Positions 7,978 to 17,825 of a DNA stretch of 64,000 nucleotides are shown piece after piece. The position numbers and the translations under genes were made by a program. Source of the stretch: Methylobacter sp. (GTDB lineage: Bacteria > Pseudomonadota > Gammaproteobacteria > Methylococcales > Methylomonadaceae); the NCBI GenBank assembly GCA_023229605.1, contig JALNYY010000004.1:21292-85291 (forward strand), given 5' to 3'. The notes under the pieces are model-generated. The model made no database searches, had not been told where the DNA came from, and saw only the letters and a program-made list of their open reading frames with translations. Position 1 is the first letter of the stretch; each line of letters opens with the position of its first letter.

Positions 7978-10419
7978 ATGAAAAGAATGCTTATCAATGC
8001 TACGCAGGCAGAAGAACTGCGAGTCGCTTTGGTAGACGGTCAAAAACTGTATGATTTTGACATAGAAGTACCTTCGAAAGAACAAAAAAAGTCCAACATT
8101 TACAAAGGGATAGTAACCCACGTAGAACCCAGCCTAGAAGCGGCCTTTGTCAACTACGGCGCTGAAAAACACGGATTTTTACCTTTCAAAGAAATTTCCC
8201 CGCTCTACCGTCAACTACAAGACGGCGTCGAAAACGACGGCCGCCGTCCAGCCATAAAAGACCTGATTAAAGAAGGTCAGGAAATCGTTGTTCAGATTGA
8301 AAAAGAAGAACGCGGTAATAAAGGCGCGGCTTTAACCACCTATATCAGCCTGGCCGGCACCTATCTGGTGTTAATGCCCAATAACCCTAAAGCGGGCGGA
8401 ATTTCACGGCGCATAGAGGGCGACACCCGCAGCGACCTGCGCGAAGTGATGGCGGCGCTTGAGATCCCTGAAAGCATGGGACTCATTGTTAGAACGGCCG
8501 GATGCGGCAAAAACGTCGAAGAACTGCAATGGGACTTAAACTATTTACTGCAACTCTGGGAAGCCATAGAGCGCTCCGCCGGCGAACAATCGGCGCCGTT
8601 CCTGGTTTTCCAGGAAAGCAACGTTATCATCAGAGCCTTGCGCGACCATTTGCGCGGCAATATTGACGAGATTCTGATAGACAATGAAGACTCTTTCAAA
8701 CTGGTGCAAAACTTCTTAAAGCAAGTCATGCCGCACTTTTTGCCCAAGGCAAAACTGTATCAGGACGCCGTCCCCCTGTTTAACCGGTACCAGATTGAAT
8801 CCCAAATTGAAGTAGCTTACGGCCGTGAAGTTTCGCTGCCATCGGGCGGCTCGATAGTCATCGATCACACTGAAGCGCTGACCTCAATCGACATCAACTC
8901 GGCGCGCGCCACCAAAGGCAGCGACATTGAAGAAACCGCGCTGAATACCAACCTGGAAGCGGCCGATGAAATTGCCCGCCAATTGAGATTGCGCGATTTA
9001 GGCGGCCTGTTTGTTATCGACTTCATCGACATGATGTCCAACAAAAACCAGAAAACCGTTGAAAATCATCTGCGCGACGCCCTTAAAATAGACCGTGCCC
9101 GCATCCAGACCAGCCGCATCTCGCGTTTCGGACTGCTGGAAATGTCCAGGCAAAGAATGCGTCCGTCGCTCGGCGATTCCACACAACTGCCGTGCCCTCG
9201 ATGCAAAGGCCAAGGTACGATCCGCAATGTAGAATCGGTCGCGCTTTCCGTACTGCGTATTCTTGAAGAAGAAGCAATGAAGAAAGGCACGGAAAAAGTC
9301 ATTGCCCACTTGCCGATTGAGTGCGCAACTTTCTTGTTAAATGAGAAGCGCAGCGCCATCGAGCAAATTGAAAACAGGCTGAAAGTCGGCATTGTGATCC
9401 TGCCCAGCAAACACTTGGAAACACCGGCTTATGACATTGAACGCATCAAGGAAAAAGAGGCAGGCGACAGCAAAGCCAGCTATTTACAAATAAAAGCGGA
9501 AGACATCACCATCCCTGAGTTTGCCCAGCAAGTAAAACCGAGCACGACAAAAGCCGCGGTCAAGGAATTCCTGCATGACTCTCCTGCTCCCGTGCAAAGC
9601 AAAAATGAATCAGCCAGCCTGATACAACGCTTCTGGCATAAGCTTGTAGGTTCTGGCGCTACGCCTAAAACAAAGGAAACGGCAACACCAACCACGGAAA
9701 GAGCCAAACCGGCTGACGAGAGCCAACCGGGCAGAAACAGGGAGCGGGACAACAGACAGGGCCAGGAAAAAGGACGCGGACGCAACCGTGGCCGCGGGCA
9801 AGGGCGCGGTCAAAAAGAGCAAGTCCAGGCTTCTGAACAAGGGCCGGCATCAAAACCGGAACAAAATCAGGAGTCGCCTCGTCCAAACCGTCCTCCACGC
9901 GGTCAAGGCAGAAACGTAAGACGCAATCTCGATCCGGCTAACCTGCCTGTCGCGAAAACCGAACAGGTTAAAAGTGAAGCGGCCGATGTCAGTTTAGTTG
10001 TTTCAACTGCCCCGGAACTTGCCTCTCCTGCGGTTGCCGGGGAGCACCCAAAAAAGAGCAACGCCAGAAGGGGCCCGAACCGCAGACGTCCGCGCAATCC
10101 CAACTACAAAAAGCCCGAAACGGACGGCGATTCAAATGCCGCGTATGACGCGCCCACCGAAAGCAGCGACGAGTCGCGCCCGGCTACCCGTTCTTACGAC
10201 AATGAGTTTGCAAAAAGAGCGGAAAGAGCCGAGCGTCCGGAACCTCAGGCTGACGCCCCCATTCAGGCTAATACCGGCAATCAGGATTCGGATGCGCCAA
10301 GACCGGCGCCTATTGTTGAACCGGCGGCTCCGGCGCTAAAACCGATTGAAACCGCCCCAAAACCGGTTGTTGAAGCAGCGCCAAAACCGGCTGAAACGGT
10401 AAGGCAAGAAACGGAATAA
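7978..10419 (+). CDS. rne: Ribonuclease E
   Basis: An 813-residue endoribonuclease, the core of the RNA degradosome and needed for rRNA/tRNA maturation and mRNA decay. The S1 RNA-binding domain lies at about residues 36-125. The RNase H-like and DNase I-like parts follow, with metal-binding Asp305 ([11 protein letters not shown]) and Asp348 (FVIDFIDMM). The Zn-link CPRCKGQGT begins at residue 406. The small domain ends near residue 515. The last ~280 residues are a low-complexity tail rich in Arg, Pro, Gln and Glu ([20 protein letters not shown]) that should bind RNA and degradosome partners. The total is shorter than E. coli Rne (1061). Start chosen by the AAGGA site 7 bases upstream. Confidence 0.95.
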   Translation: MKRMLINATQAEELRVALVDGQKLYDFDIEVPSKEQKKSNIYKGIVTHVEPSLEAAFVNYGAEKHGFLPFKEISPLYRQLQDGVENDGRRPAIKDLIKEGQEIVVQIEKEERGNKGAALTTYISLAGTYLVLMPNNPKAGGISRRIEGDTRSDLREVMAALEIPESMGLIVRTAGCGKNVEELQWDLNYLLQLWEAIERSAGEQSAPFLVFQESNVIIRALRDHLRGNIDEILIDNEDSFKLVQNFLKQVMPHFLPKAKLYQDAVPLFNRYQIESQIEVAYGREVSLPSGGSIVIDHTEALTSIDINSARATKGSDIEETALNTNLEAADEIARQLRLRDLGGLFVIDFIDMMSNKNQKTVENHLRDALKIDRARIQTSRISRFGLLEMSRQRMRPSLGDSTQLPCPRCKGQGTIRNVESVALSVLRILEEEAMKKGTEKVIAHLPIECATFLLNEKRSAIEQIENRLKVGIVILPSKHLETPAYDIERIKEKEAGDSKASYLQIKAEDITIPEFAQQVKPSTTKAAVKEFLHDSPAPVQSKNESASLIQRFWHKLVGSGATPKTKETATPTTERAKPADESQPGRNRERDNRQGQEKGRGRNRGRGQGRGQKEQVQASEQGPASKPEQNQESPRPNRPPRGQGRNVRRNLDPANLPVAKTEQVKSEAADVSLVVSTAPELASPAVAGEHPKKSNARRGPNRRRPRNPNYKKPETDGDSNAAYDAPTESSDESRPATRSYDNEFAKRAERAERPEPQADAPIQANTGNQDSDAPRPAPIVEPAAPALKPIETAPKPVVEAAPKPAETVRQETE

Positions 10420-10430
10420 CGAAACAAGGA

Positions 10431-10503
10431 CCGGGGTAGGCAGGAATAAGCCTGTTCGAGCGAATGCAAGAACAGGTGTTTCCTGCCTACCCCCCGGATT
10501 TTT
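10431..10503 (+). terminator. Rho-independent terminator after rne
   Basis: A strong two-storey hairpin. The outer stem GGGGTAGGCAGGAA (from 10433) pairs with TTCCTGCCTACCCC (ending near 10494). The inner stem CCTGTTC (10451-10457) pairs with GAACAGG (10470-10476). A run of five T follows at 10499-10503. It begins 14 bases after the rne stop codon. Confidence 0.8.
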
Positions 10504-10604
10504 CGGAAACTCCGCCTCGCACTACGCCCTTCGACAATGCTCGCCTGAGCAAAGCCAAAAGACTCAAGACAGGCTGGTAACTTTATTCCGGCCTACGCAG
10601 TCTT

Positions 10605-13600
10605 TTACCTGTACCTGACCTCTACAGCCTCGTTGCCCAGCAACGATCTCAATCGCGCCACCAGTTCATCGGTTGGATGAACGCGCCATTCGTCACCCAA
10701 CAGCAGATTCGCTTTCGCAACCTTTGATGTATAACTGATACCTACAGGACAGCCGCCGCCCTTAAAAGGTTCCAGAACCGCACCCAGTCTCGTAACAAAG
10801 CCATGCCCTTCATTCACAGGCCACGCCAATTGAATACTCCTGGCAAAAGCCTCCCTGGCCTGCTCCATGCTGTACAGCTTTTCAACCGTTAAGCGCAACG
10901 TGCCCAAATAATCGTCAACGCCCAACGCCCCTTCGGCTATCAACAGGCTGTCGCGGGAGAAAATGTCCCGGTATTTTTCGTAAACTTCGCCAAAAGCCGC
11001 AATCTCAAGCCTGCCGGTTCTGTCATCAATCGTTGCAAAACCCATGGTTTTACCGCTTTTGGTCTGACGGGTGCGCACTTCGACGACCAAGCCGGCCGTC
11101 CTGGCTTCCATCTTGCCTCTGGACCGCTCCACATCGGCCAGCAGCGACGCTATGGTTCCGTGGGTAAACTGCCTTAATTCAGGCTCGTACTGGGTTATCG
11201 GATGCCCGGTCAAAAACAAACCCAGAACCAGCTTTTCCGCTGCCAGCCGTTCATTTTCCGACCACGGTTCAACTACGGTGGCATAAGCATGCGCGTCATC
11301 TATATTTTCGGCATTGACGGCCAGGCCGAACAAATCGTTCTGGCCTGTTTGCGCATTCTTTCCATGCTGTTCGGCGACTTTTAATACGGTCGGCAATTCA
11401 GCCAGATGCCCAGCCCGGTTATCGTCGAATTCATCGAAAGCCCCCGCACGTATCAACGCCTCCAGCACCCGCCGGTTGAATTTGCGCAAATCCACCCGCT
11501 TGCATAAATCGTACAGACCGGAAAATAGCCCATTCTGTTCCCGCTCGACCAGCATTTCCTCAATAGCCGCCTCGCCCACACCCTTCAGTGCGCCCAAGCC
11601 GTAAACGATCTGGCCGGCATCGTTAACGGTGAATTTGTACTTTGAAACATTGATCGTAGGCGGGAGAATTTCCAGCTTCATCTGCCTGCATTCTTCGATC
11701 AGAATCACCACCTTGTCGGTGTTGTCCATATCCGCAGACATCACCGCCGCCATGAACTCGGGCTGGTAATGGGCTTTCAGCCAGGCGGTTTGATAGGCGA
11801 CCAGCGCGTAAGCCGCGGAATGCGATTTGTTGAAACCGTAACCGGCGAATTTCTCCATCAAGTCGAACACGTAAGTGGCGATTTTTTCATCGACCTGGTT
11901 TTCTATCGCACCGGAGGTAAATTTATCCCGCTCCTTGGCCATTTCCTCCGGCTTTTTCTTGCCCATCGCCCGGCGCAGCATGTCCGCGCCGCCCAGCGTG
12001 TACAGCGCCATTTCACGGGCGATTTGCATCACCTGCTCCTGGTACAAAATAACGCCGTTGGTAGGCTGTAGAATAGGCACCAGCAACGGGTGCGCGTATT
12101 CCGCTTTGGCCCCGTGCTTGACGTTGATGTAATCGTCGACCATGCCCGATTCCAGCGGCCCCGGACGGAACAACGCCACCAGCGCGATAATATCGTCGAA
12201 GCAGTCGGGTTTCAGCTTTTTAATCAGCTCCTTCATGCCGCGCGATTCGAGCTGGAACACGGCGGTCGTCTGGGCGTTGGTCAGCAGCTTATAAGAATCT
12301 GGATCATCTCGGGGAATGGTCGTTATATCGACCGGCGGCTTGCCCAGTTGCTTTTGTTTGGCATTAATGTCCTGCAACGCCCAATCGATAATCGTCAGCG
12401 TGCGCAGCCCCAAAAAGTCGAACTTGACCAGGCCGACCGCTTCGACGTCATCCTTATCGAACTGGGTGACCAAGTTATTGCCGTCCTGGTCGCAATACAG
12501 CGGCGTAAAATCGGTCAGCTTGGTCGGCGAAATCACCACGCCGCCGGCATGTTTGCCCGCATTCCTGGATGTGCCTTCCAGCGACAGCGCCATATCGATC
12601 AGCGCCTTGACTTCCTCTTCGGTGTCGTAAAGCTGTTTCAGTTCAGGACTGTCGCTTAGCGCTTTAGTCAGCGTCATGCCGATTTCAAACGGAATCAGCT
12701 TGGCCAATCTATCGACAAAACCGTAGCCGAAACCCAGCACCCGCCCGACATCGCGAATCACCGCTTTGGCCGCCATAGAACCGTAGGTGATGATCTGCGC
12801 GACATGATCCCGGCCATAATGACGGGCGACATAATCGATCACCTCGTCCCGGCGGTCCATGCAGAAATCCACGTCGAAGTCGGGCATAGAAACCCGCTCG
12901 GGATTCAAAAACCGCTCGAACAGCAGGTCGAATTCGATAGGGTCGAGGTCGGTAATTTTCAGCGCATAAGCCACCAACGATCCCGCACCCGACCCCCGCC
13001 CCGGACCTACCGGAATCAGGTTGTTTTTCGCCCACTGGATAAAGTCGGCAACAATCATGAAATAACCGGGAAAACCCATCTGGGTAATCATTTTCAACTC
13101 GAAATCCAGGCGCTCGTAATAGACCTGCCGGTTCTCCTCGTCCGTACCCTTACCCACCGCCGGATGATGTTGCAAACGCTGTTCCAGGCCTTTCATGGAC
13201 TCCTCGGCCATAAACTCGCCCAGATTCATGCCTTCCGGGACCGGAAAATCCGGCAGGAAGTTTTTCCCCAGCGTCAGCGTCAAATTGCAGCGCTTGGCGA
13301 TTTCTACGGTGTTTTCCAGCGCCTCGGGTATATCCGCAAACAGCGCCTGCATTTCTTCGGCGCTGCGTAAATACTGCTGCTCGGTGTAATCCTTGGGGCG
13401 GCGCGTATCGTCCAGCACCCGCCCCTGATTGATGCAAACCCGCACTTCATGGGCCGCAAAATCCTGTTGATAGACAAAGCGCACATCGTTGGTCGCAACC
13501 ACCGGCAAACCGGTTGCCAAAGCCAGCTCGACCGCCGCCGCTATGTAGCGCTCCTCATCGGGTTTGCCGACCCTTTGCAATTCCAGGTAAAAGCTTTGTT

Positions 13601-14084
13601 TGAACAAGCCGCTCCAATACTCCGCCAAACGTTTCGCCGCCTCGTGGTTTTCGGCCAACAGCGCCTTGCCTATCTCCCCGCTCATCGCACCGGACAATGC
13701 AATCAAGCCGTTATGGTTGGCTTCTATCCACTCTTGCCGGAGCATCGGCACACCCTGGTGCTGGCCTTCCTGATAAGCTTTTGAGATCAACTCGGTCAAG
13801 GTGATGTAACCGGCGTGATTATTGACCAGCAAAGTCAAACGATACGGCGTGGCGGGATCTTCGGGATTGAACAGCAGCACATCTGAACCGGCTATCGCCT
13901 TGATGCCCTGCCCTAATGACGATTTATAGAATTTGACCAGCGAAAACAGGTTGGCGTGCTCAGTGACCGCAACCGCAGGCATGTTCAGCTCGGCTAAACG
14001 CTTGACCAACGGTTTTATTTTGACGATTCCGTCTACCAGAGAAAATTCGGTGTGTAGTCTTAAATGGACAAATGCCGGATGCAT
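10605..14084 (-). CDS. dnaE: DNA polymerase III subunit alpha
   Basis: The replicative polymerase, 1159 residues, close to E. coli DnaE (1160). The N-terminal PHP domain starts at LRLHTEFSLVDG. The C-family polymerase core holds the catalytic Asp residues in PDFDVDFCMDRRDEVIDY (near residue 400) and GPGRGSGAGSLVAYAL just before it. A helix-hairpin-helix and an OB-fold (around residue 990) follow, and the C-terminal tau-binding region is present. The product replicates DNA in the holoenzyme with epsilon and theta. No obvious operon partner lies on the same strand; the gene stands alone between rne (convergent) and a divergent host-attachment gene. Confidence 0.97.
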   Translation of the reverse strand: MHPAFVHLRLHTEFSLVDGIVKIKPLVKRLAELNMPAVAVTEHANLFSLVKFYKSSLGQGIKAIAGSDVLLFNPEDPATPYRLTLLVNNHAGYITLTELISKAYQEGQHQGVPMLRQEWIEANHNGLIALSGAMSGEIGKALLAENHEAAKRLAEYWSGLFKQSFYLELQRVGKPDEERYIAAAVELALATGLPVVATNDVRFVYQQDFAAHEVRVCINQGRVLDDTRRPKDYTEQQYLRSAEEMQALFADIPEALENTVEIAKRCNLTLTLGKNFLPDFPVPEGMNLGEFMAEESMKGLEQRLQHHPAVGKGTDEENRQVYYERLDFELKMITQMGFPGYFMIVADFIQWAKNNLIPVGPGRGSGAGSLVAYALKITDLDPIEFDLLFERFLNPERVSMPDFDVDFCMDRRDEVIDYVARHYGRDHVAQIITYGSMAAKAVIRDVGRVLGFGYGFVDRLAKLIPFEIGMTLTKALSDSPELKQLYDTEEEVKALIDMALSLEGTSRNAGKHAGGVVISPTKLTDFTPLYCDQDGNNLVTQFDKDDVEAVGLVKFDFLGLRTLTIIDWALQDINAKQKQLGKPPVDITTIPRDDPDSYKLLTNAQTTAVFQLESRGMKELIKKLKPDCFDDIIALVALFRPGPLESGMVDDYINVKHGAKAEYAHPLLVPILQPTNGVILYQEQVMQIAREMALYTLGGADMLRRAMGKKKPEEMAKERDKFTSGAIENQVDEKIATYVFDLMEKFAGYGFNKSHSAAYALVAYQTAWLKAHYQPEFMAAVMSADMDNTDKVVILIEECRQMKLEILPPTINVSKYKFTVNDAGQIVYGLGALKGVGEAAIEEMLVEREQNGLFSGLYDLCKRVDLRKFNRRVLEALIRAGAFDEFDDNRAGHLAELPTVLKVAEQHGKNAQTGQNDLFGLAVNAENIDDAHAYATVVEPWSENERLAAEKLVLGLFLTGHPITQYEPELRQFTHGTIASLLADVERSRGKMEARTAGLVVEVRTRQTKSGKTMGFATIDDRTGRLEIAAFGEVYEKYRDIFSRDSLLIAEGALGVDDYLGTLRLTVEKLYSMEQAREAFARSIQLAWPVNEGHGFVTRLGAVLEPFKGGGCPVGISYTSKVAKANLLLGDEWRVHPTDELVARLRSLLGNEAVEVRYR

Positions 14085-14340
14085 GGGGACTATGGACTGG
14101 AGTTAGAAAGAAACGTTACGAACGGCTATTTTACCGCGTCTGCAAGATCTCGTGTGCTCAAAACACAAAACTATTAACAAAGTCCTCTATACGCTACGCC
14201 TGCCAGTATTAATACTTATTGCTTGGAGGGCTGGATTCCTCTATTCTACAAATTGCAGTGCAAAGCCGGGCGTTTTTAGATTCATCGGCTTTTGCAAATA
14301 GCGCGTTATTTAAACAAAATCTGCCACAGAAGGAACAAAC

Positions 14341-14784
14341 ATGAAATTAACCTGGATACTCGTTGCTGATAATACTCGTGTGCGCATTTTTAGCGCAGAC
14401 ACGCCTTCTTCTCCTTTAGAGGAAATTGAAGACTTTTCTCATGTGGAAGGTCGTTTGCATGACCGGGAAATGACTTCAGACCTGCCGGGAAAAATAAAAA
14501 GCGTCGGCGCAGGCGGACACGCGTTTGAGCAACCTACCGATCCGAAAAAACACGAAGCCGACAATTTTGCGCATAGCGTCGCCCAATATCTGGAAGACGC
14601 ACACAATGCGCACAAGTTTGAACAATTACTCATTGTTTCAGAACCGTCTTTTCTTGGCTTACTGCGCAACCAGTTGTCGGACCACGTTAAAAAACTGGTT
14701 CAGTTTGAACTTGATAAAAATATCACCACGCATAGCGCCGCCGATATTCGCCAACACCTTCCCCAATATTTATCAAATCTTTGA
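14341..14784 (+). CDS. Host attachment family protein (baeRF-like)
   Basis: A 147-residue protein of the family annotated as 'protein required for attachment to host cells', related to the bacterial archaeo-eukaryotic release-factor-like (baeRF) proteins. Recognisable parts are the N-terminal WILVADNTRVRIF, the middle ADNFAHSVAQYLEDA, and LLIVSEPSFLGLLRNQL. Proteins of this family are cytosolic and often stress-induced or ribosome-associated by prediction; the host-attachment name comes from one plant-associated case and should not be read literally. AAGGA lies 8 bases before the ATG. Confidence 0.8.
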   Translation: MKLTWILVADNTRVRIFSADTPSSPLEEIEDFSHVEGRLHDREMTSDLPGKIKSVGAGGHAFEQPTDPKKHEADNFAHSVAQYLEDAHNAHKFEQLLIVSEPSFLGLLRNQLSDHVKKLVQFELDKNITTHSAADIRQHLPQYLSNL

Positions 14785-15345
14785 TAGATCTTCCCGTTTC
14801 TGCACACCGGTGCGGGAACGGGAAACACTGTCCCGACCCAAATACAGCGCTTAACATCTGCCCAATAGTTATTCACAAAATCTGTGGATAACTCTGTGGA
14901 TTGATTGTTTTGTTTATCGCTTACCCGTGGTTTTTATTAATGTTTTGTTAAATCGTACAAAAACTTAACAACACCATAATTTTATCGACTATCAATAACT
15001 TACAACCGTTTTCCAAACTTTAAACCGTGCATTTAAAGATAACGCTAAGTTACTGATTGTTGCTGTGTGCAAATTTACCCACTCCAGAATAACTACTGCT
15101 TAAGAACCGGAATGCGCAGCTGTGAAAACAGAGAAGCAAGGCAATTGGTTTGTTCCGCAGCAGAAGCGTGTAATGCACAAACCGATAACTGTGAGGATAA
15201 AAGATAGCAACCTGATTTAAACACACCTTTGAAATCCCCATCAAACCCAATCTCCCTCGCCCAATGCTCAGCATAGATTCCCCGTTCAAGCTAAACATGG
15301 AATAATACCCGTCACTAACAACCCAAACTGAATTGACTAAACACT
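14785..15345. other. 561-base intergenic region with DnaA boxes and AT-rich DNA
   Basis: No credible gene; the longest minus-strand frame (82 codons, 15050-15298) resembles nothing and lacks a ribosome-binding site. An inverted repeat TTCCCGTT/AACGGGAA (14791-14798, 14817-14824) follows the host-attachment gene but has no T-run. Three DnaA-box-like sequences at 14869-14903 are followed by strongly AT-rich DNA to about 15055. Confidence 0.6.
14869..14903. promoter_or_regulatory. Cluster of three DnaA-box-like 9-mers
   Basis: TTATTCACA (14869-14877) is on the plus strand and is one mismatch from the consensus TTATCCACA. TGTGGATAA (14883-14891) is a perfect box on the minus strand. TGTGGATTG (14895-14903) has one mismatch, also on the minus strand. 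Spacing is 5 and 3 bases. An AT-rich tract follows. Whether it serves in replication, or in DnaA control of nearby genes, cannot be read from the sequence. Confidence 0.5.
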
Positions 15346-17013
15346 ATGGCGCAATACATCTACTCAATGAACCGGGTCGGCAAGATTGTCCCGCCCAAAA
15401 AATACATCCTCAAGGACATCTCGCTGTCTTTTTTCCCCGGCGCAAAAATCGGCGTGCTGGGCTTAAACGGCTCGGGTAAATCGACGCTGCTGCGCATCAT
15501 GGCGGGCATCGACAAGGAAATCGAAGGCGAGGCCATCCCGCTCAAAGGCATTAAGATCGGTTATCTGCCGCAAGAGCCGCAACTCGACCCCAATAAAACC
15601 GTGCGCGGCAATGTCGAAGAAGCGGTTGCGGAAATCAAGGCGGTCTTGGAGCAGCTTGACGCGGTCTATGCCGCTTATGCGCTGCCCGATGCCGATTTCG
15701 ACAAATTGGCCGCCGATCAGGCTCGCCTGGAAGACATAGTCAATGCCTGCGACGGCCATAATCTGGACCGCAAGCTCGAAGTCGCCGCCGATGCGTTGCG
15801 GCTGCCGGATTGGGACGCCGATGTGACCAAGCTGTCGGGCGGCGAAAAACGCCGCGTGGCGTTGTGCCGGTTGTTGTTGTCCAACCCCGACATGCTGCTG
15901 TTGGACGAACCGACCAACCATTTGGACGCTGAATCGGTGGCCTGGCTGGAAAGATTCCTGCACGATTATCCCGGCACCGTGGTTGCGGTCACCCATGATC
16001 GATACTTCCTGGATAATGTGGCCGGCTGGATTCTGGAACTGGACAGAGGCTCCGGCATTCCGTGGGAAGGCAATTACTCCAGCTGGCTGGAGCAAAAGAG
16101 CAACCGTCTGTTGCAGGAAGAGAAACAGGAATCATCCCGCCAAAAAGCCATGAAAGAAGAGTTGGAATGGGTGCGCTCCAGCCCCAAAGGCCGCCATGCC
16201 AAAAGCAAGGCCCGATTGGCGCGCTTTGAAGAGCTGTCTTCATCCGACGTGCAAAAACGCAACGAGACCCAGGAAATTTACATTCCGCCCGGACCTCGTT
16301 TGGGCGACGTGGTGATTGAAGCCGACAACATCAGCAAGGCTTTCGGCGACAAGCTGTTATTCAACGGCTTGAGTTTTAAACTGCCGCCCGGCGGCATCGT
16401 CGGCATCATCGGTCCGAACGGCGCGGGTAAAACCACGCTGTTCCGTATGATGGCCGGTGTCGACCAGCCCGATTCGGGCACATTGACGCTGGGGCAAACC
16501 GTTCAACTCGCCTATGTTGACCAGTTGCGCGACGACCTGGACCCTAAGAAAACCGTGTTCGATGAAATTTCCGACGGGCTGGATTTGATTACCGTCGGCA
16601 AATATGAAACGCCGTCCCGCGCTTATGTCGGGCGTTTTAACTTTAAAGGCGCCGATCAGGGAAAACGTATCGGCGATCTGTCCGGCGGCGAACGCAACCG
16701 TGTGCATTTAGCCAAGCTGCTTAAAACCGGCGGCAATGTGCTATTGCTTGACGAACCGACCAACGATCTGGACGTTGAAACCCTGCGGGCTTTGGAAGAA
16801 GCGTTGCTGGCGTTCCCCGGTTGCGCGGTGGTTATTTCGCATGACCGCTGGTTCCTGGATCGGATCGCCACGCATATGCTGGCCTTCGAGGGCGACAGTA
16901 ATGTGGTCTGGTTTGAGGGTAATTATGAAGATTACGAAGCCGACCGTCACCGCCGCTTGGGTAGCGACGCGGATAATCCGCATCGGTTGAAGTATAAGAA
17001 GCTGACTGGTTAA
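15346..17013 (+). CDS. ettA: Energy-dependent translational throttle protein EttA
   Basis: A 555-residue ABC-F ATPase that binds the ribosomal E site and gates the first elongation step according to energy state. Two ABC domains are present: Walker [10 protein letters not shown] and GPNGAGKTT, signatures [15 protein letters not shown] and [15 protein letters not shown], and Walker [12 protein letters not shown] and [11 protein letters not shown]. The interdomain linker (P-site tRNA interaction motif) lies around residues 240-300, with the charged stretch [15 protein letters not shown]. No membrane segments. Length equals E. coli EttA (555). Confidence 0.95.
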   Translation: MAQYIYSMNRVGKIVPPKKYILKDISLSFFPGAKIGVLGLNGSGKSTLLRIMAGIDKEIEGEAIPLKGIKIGYLPQEPQLDPNKTVRGNVEEAVAEIKAVLEQLDAVYAAYALPDADFDKLAADQARLEDIVNACDGHNLDRKLEVAADALRLPDWDADVTKLSGGEKRRVALCRLLLSNPDMLLLDEPTNHLDAESVAWLERFLHDYPGTVVAVTHDRYFLDNVAGWILELDRGSGIPWEGNYSSWLEQKSNRLLQEEKQESSRQKAMKEELEWVRSSPKGRHAKSKARLARFEELSSSDVQKRNETQEIYIPPGPRLGDVVIEADNISKAFGDKLLFNGLSFKLPPGGIVGIIGPNGAGKTTLFRMMAGVDQPDSGTLTLGQTVQLAYVDQLRDDLDPKKTVFDEISDGLDLITVGKYETPSRAYVGRFNFKGADQGKRIGDLSGGERNRVHLAKLLKTGGNVLLLDEPTNDLDVETLRALEEALLAFPGCAVVISHDRWFLDRIATHMLAFEGDSNVVWFEGNYEDYEADRHRRLGSDADNPHRLKYKKLTG

Positions 17014-17018
17014 TATAC

Positions 17019-17316
17019 TCAATCACCATCTTGTAAAAGTAAATCCGTTCGTCCTGAGCTTGTCGAAGGATGAATGGATTTACTTTGGACCAAGCGAGAT
17101 ACTTCTGCCCAATCACCACGCATCATAGCTTCTTTCTTTTTCCGGCTCCCCCTTAATCTGCCTCTCCGCTGACAAGGCTTCTTCTTGAGTGGGGCAATCT
17201 TGCGACCAGACAAGCTGCAATGAGCGGCGTGTTAAAGTATAGTGTGGACCCTTCGGCTTCTTCTCAGAAGAACCTCTTTGGTTTTGCTCAGCAGCTTGCC
17301 ATCTTCCTCCATTCAT
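17019..17316 (-). pseudogene. GIY-YIG nuclease remnant, 5' truncated and frameshifted
   Basis: Two minus-strand frames together give the C-terminal half of a UPF0213/GIY-YIG family protein. The first frame reads HYTLTRRSLQLVWSQDC, then PTQEEALSAERQIKG. The other frame continues SRKKKEAMMRGDWAEVSRL. The family normally has KGWSRKKKEAL, so the frame is lost at about 17145-17152, where two bases (of a TGG codon) appear deleted. The N-terminal half with the GIY and YIG residues is absent. The last codons (HPSTSSGRT) are encoded by the 35-base repeat itself. The gene is not functional as it stands. Confidence 0.75.
17044..17078 (-). repeat. 35-base dispersed repeat, left copy
   Basis: The exact reverse complement of 17308-17342. 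The core on the minus strand is TTCGACAAGCTCAGGACGAA, a dispersed repeat common in many proteobacterial genomes. The copy forms the 3' end of the broken GIY-YIG frame. Confidence 0.9.
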
Positions 17317-17342
17317 CCTTCGACAAGCTCAGGACGAACGGA
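17308..17342 (+). repeat. 35-base dispersed repeat, right copy
   Basis: A perfect 35-base inverted partner of 17044-17078, with 229 bases between the two arms. It lies where the missing 5' half of the GIY-YIG gene should continue, so it may mark the breakpoint. Confidence 0.9.
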
Positions 17343-17464
17343 GAAAAATGGCAAGCTTGGATATAGTTATCCACTCAATTTCACATAAAGACGAAAAGCT
17401 TAGCTCGTTGTAAGTGCAACAAATTCGTATTGCGCGGATTAATCTGCACCTACGGACTTCCACA

Positions 17465-17821
17465 CTACCCCGCAAACACTACATCAAACCGCTTCATCAA
17501 CCCGGCTATGTCTTTCCGGTAAAGCTCCTGCACCGGCAGGCACAAGTCGCCCGGCTTTAAGCCGCGTTCCTGCAGCGACTCGACTTCGGTATAGATGTCG
17601 TTCACATCGTAGATTTCCAGCGCTTTAAAAATAGCCGCAGTATCTTTCATACCGGCGCTTTCAGGGTTCTGGCCGTTTTTCAGCTGGAACACCCCATCGT
17701 CCAGCAACAGGATACTCACGTTTTGGTCGAATGCGGCGGTGGTCAGGATAATATCCAGCATTTCCTGAACCTGGGCTCCGCTATGCGGCGGCTTGCGCAA
17801 CACGAATAAATAGCTCTTCAT
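17465..17821 (-). CDS. tusC: Sulfur relay protein TusC/DsrF-like
   Basis: A 118-residue DsrE-fold protein. The ATG at 17821 (MKSYLFVLRKPPHSG) matches the family N terminus; the frame continues upstream inside tusD but that extension is not TusC-like. In E. coli, TusBCD passes sulfur from TusA to TusE for 2-thiouridine at the tRNA wobble base. Recognisable stretches are EMLDIILTTAAFDQNVSILLL and the end MKRFDVVFAG. It lies 4 bases after tusD. No tusB follows: the next DNA is a pseudogene. Confidence 0.85.
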   Translation of the reverse strand: MKSYLFVLRKPPHSGAQVQEMLDIILTTAAFDQNVSILLLDDGVFQLKNGQNPESAGMKDTAAIFKALEIYDVNDIYTEVESLQERGLKPGDLCLPVQELYRKDIAGLMKRFDVVFAG

Positions 17822-17825
17822 ACCT

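Larger units (their letters stand above)
17014..17464. other. Intergenic segment holding inverted repeats and a broken gene
   Basis: The ~450 bases between ettA and tusC hold no intact gene. They contain a GIY-YIG nuclease remnant (17019-17316, minus) and two perfect inverted copies of a 35-base repeat (17044-17078 and 17308-17342). The rest (17343-17464) shows nothing recognisable. Confidence 0.7.

Noticed and set aside
10520..10560. CTTCGACAATGCTCGCCTGAG, partly like the 35-base dispersed repeat
   Set aside because: The match is partial (only TTCGACAA and short later pieces), so it may be a decayed copy but cannot be supported.
12090..12659. A 189-codon plus-strand frame opposite dnaE
   Set aside because: Lies fully within dnaE, has the Arg/Gln-rich composition of an antisense frame, no family resemblance.
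15050..15298. An 82-codon minus-strand frame in the gap before ettA
   Set aside because: Ser/Leu-rich with no resemblance to a family and no ribosome-binding site; probably chance in AT-rich DNA.
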